Of a DNA stretch of 7,029 bases, positions 5,678 through 7,029 are shown one piece after another. A program made the translations under genes and the position numbers. How positions within the stretch are numbered: position 1 is the stretch's first letter; each line of letters opens with the position of its first letter. Under the pieces are notes generated by a model. It was not told the DNA's origin. It worked only from the letters and a program-made list of their open reading frames with translations, and did not search any database. The stretch covers positions 1 through 7,029 of the forward strand of contig JAPLOT010000383.1 in NCBI GenBank assembly GCA_026400595.1. Reading direction: 5' to 3'. The DNA comes from Alphaproteobacteria bacterium (GTDB lineage: Bacteria > Pseudomonadota > Alphaproteobacteria > Rhizobiales > Aestuariivirgaceae).

Positions 5678-7029
5678 GTCCTAGCCCACCTACAGGCCCA
5701 AAATCAGTTCCAGTAAGCGCACTTAGCCGCCCACTGACCTGTATGGCCACGTCGGGAGTCGTCGTCACCCGGACGGTGTGGATGAGCTGTCGCATGGCGA
5801 GTTGGGTCTCCGTGTCGACCTTGGCGGCCCGTACTGCCACGTCACACAGATCATCGACAATCTTCCGGTATTGCTCAACCGCCTCTGGGTGAACCTGCAG
5901 CTTGGCGATCTCCTGGTCAGCGAGAGCCAAGGTGGAGCGCTGCCGCTCGCGCTCGGCCTTGAGTTCGTCGATCTGCAGCCTCGCATCCTCGTCCGAGATC
6001 AGGCCGCCGGCGATGGAGCGGACAACCCGCTGGATGGCAGCATCCAGTTCCTCAACGCGTTTCCTGGCGGACGTCCTGTCCTGTCGTGCGCCATGGGTCA
6101 GGCGCTGAAGCTCGGTGATGTACTCGTCAACAAACTCCTTGATGATGCCAGGCTTGCCCAATTCCTGTTTGAGGCCACGGACGACGGTGTCCTCGATCCG
6201 GTCGAGCCGAACCCGGGTGACGTTGCTGCAGGTCCCGCTCTCCCGGCTCCGGCTGCAGCGGATCACCTTGTGACCATCGCGGTTTCCGTCGAGGGACATC
6301 CCTGAGCCACAGTGACCACAACGCAGGAGGCCCGACAGGAGGTGCCGTGTCCGGTTCCTGTGCTCACCATCCTGCCATGCCCTCCGGCTGGCATCCTTCC
6401 GGGCCTGCGCCTGCTGCCAGAGATCGGCATCGACAATGGCCAGTTCCGTAATCTCATGGGTCTGCCACTCATTCTGCGGATTGACCCGGCTGACGCGTTT
6501 GCCGGTGTCAGGATCCCGGATCATGCGGACCCGGTTCCAGACGAGGAGGCCTTTGTAGAGGGGGTTCTGGATAATGCCATTGCCGCGCCTGGCATTGCCG
6601 TTGATAGTGGAGGCGTTCCAGACGCTGCCGCGGGGCGGGGGGACACGATCCCCGTTCAGCTCATAGGCGATGTGGCGGGGCGATATGCCGGAGGCATAGG
6701 TCCTGAAGATCCGGCGGATGACCTCGGCTTCCTCCTCGACAATCTCCAGGATGCCAGGCTCTCCCTTCTTCGGCCGGTAGCCATAGGCCCGGCCGCCAGG
6801 GCTCCGGCCGTCACGGATTACGCCGGTCATGCCGCGCCGCACCTTGTTGGCGAGATCAGCCAGGTAAAGCGACCCCAGCATGCCGCGAATGCCGATCTGG
6901 ACCTGGTCGGCCCGGCCATCGTGGACGGCTTCGATGGCGACATTGTTGAAGGTGAAGCGCTTGTAGATACCGGCCAGGTCTTCCTGGTCGCGAGACAATC
7001 TATCGAGGGCCTCGACGATCACAGCATCA
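5634..7029 (-). CDS. Large serine recombinase (site-specific integrase), N-terminus cut by window edge
   Basis: The frame is open to the right edge, so the first visible GTG (7022) is internal; codons before it (GAT, GCT) continue the protein. Residues below count from that GTG. ALDRLSRDQE (5-14) is the end of the resolvase catalytic domain and holds the two active-site arginines R8 and R11; the catalytic serine lies outside the window. The long helix LADLANKVRRGMTG (54-67) and RSPGGRAYGYRP (73-84) lead into the Recombinase domain (about 77-215). A zinc ribbon follows with C235, C238, C256 and C265, then a charged coiled-coil-like stretch (about 312-375) and a C-terminal region. The last residues, VAGEGFEPPTPGL (450-462), are antisense to the tRNA at 5634-5677, and the TGA overlaps the anticodon. 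Such enzymes cut and exchange DNA at att sites to integrate and excise elements. The visible part has no frameshift or stop and looks functional. Family identity is certain; its target being this tRNA is inferred. Confidence 0.93.
   Translation of the reverse strand, partial: DAVIVEALDRLSRDQEDLAGIYKRFTFNNVAIEAVHDGRADQVQIGIRGMLGSLYLADLANKVRRGMTGVIRDGRSPGGRAYGYRPKKGEPGILEIVEEEAEVIRRIFRTYASGISPRHIAYELNGDRVPPPRGSVWNASTINGNARRGNGIIQNPLYKGLLVWNRVRMIRDPDTGKRVSRVNPQNEWQTHEITELAIVDADLWQQAQARKDASRRAWQDGEHRNRTRHLLSGLLRCGHCGSGMSLDGNRDGHKVIRCSRSRESGTCSNVTRVRLDRIEDTVVRGLKQELGKPGIIKEFVDEYITELQRLTHGARQDRTSARKRVEELDAAIQRVVRSIAGGLISDEDARLQIDELKAERERQRSTLALADQEIAKLQVHPEAVEQYRKIVDDLCDVAVRAAKVDTETQLAMRQLIHTVRVTTTPDVAIQVSGRLSALTGTDFGPVGGLGLVAGEGFEPPTPGL
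5634..7029. mobile_element. Left end of an island or prophage integrated in the tRNA gene (right end outside window)
   Basis: An integrase gene abuts the 3' side of an intact tRNA and reads into it, the usual arrangement at an attachment-site junction (attL). The shared att core is expected within 5634-5677, the stretch that belongs both to the tRNA and to the integrase coding sequence. No second copy of the tRNA 3' end occurs in this window, so the far junction and cargo lie to the right. The exact core cannot be set from one junction. Confidence 0.6.

Noticed and set aside
5778..6305. Plus-strand open frame inside the recombinase gene
   Set aside because: It is antisense to the zinc ribbon and coiled-coil-like region of a clear serine recombinase and has no family motif of its own.
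1..7029. CRISPR arrays, insertion sequences, toxin-antitoxin or defence genes
   Set aside because: I looked for regular repeats, paired inverted repeats with a transposase and small gene pairs and saw none; island cargo would lie beyond the right edge.

Overview
The window is GC-rich DNA that looks alphaproteobacterial. The clearest markers are a SciP/DUF1153 cell-cycle regulator, a bacterial phosphatidylcholine synthase (Pcs), a tRNA promoter of the alphaproteobacterial type (CTTGAC ... CTATAT), and a possible CtrA-type box in front of sciP. I cannot name a genus.

Layout. Positions 1-2953 are read leftward: a KefF/KefG-type flavin oxidoreductase (2953-2354), a KefB/KefC-type glutathione-gated K+/H+ antiporter (2354-498, joined to the first by a TGATG overlap), and then a class IV PLP aminotransferase (433 to beyond the left edge, truncated). 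The Kef pair exports potassium and acidifies the cytoplasm under electrophile stress. The aminotransferase may be co-transcribed with the pair but has no obvious functional tie to it. A strong hairpin at 3009-3044 separates this group from sciP (3341-3063, also leftward).

A 180-bp divergent spacer (3342-3521) divides sciP from a rightward group: mnmA (tRNA 2-thiouridylase, 3522-4676), pcs (4753-5562, with its own promoter carrying a perfect TATAAT) and a tRNA with a CAU anticodon (5601-5677, elongator Met most likely).

From inside the tRNA to the right edge lies a large serine recombinase on the minus strand (5634 to beyond 7029). It is convergent with the tRNA. Its last 13 codons are the antisense of the tRNA 3' half, and its stop codon overlaps the anticodon. 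This is what one expects at the attL junction of an element integrated in a tRNA gene, so the core chromosome probably ends at the tRNA and an island continues to the right. The cargo and the far junction are outside the window.

Apart from this junction the window is ordinary core-genome content. I see no CRISPR array, no insertion sequence and no clearly new system. The most interesting points are the tRNA-encoded integrase tail and the possible CtrA control of sciP.
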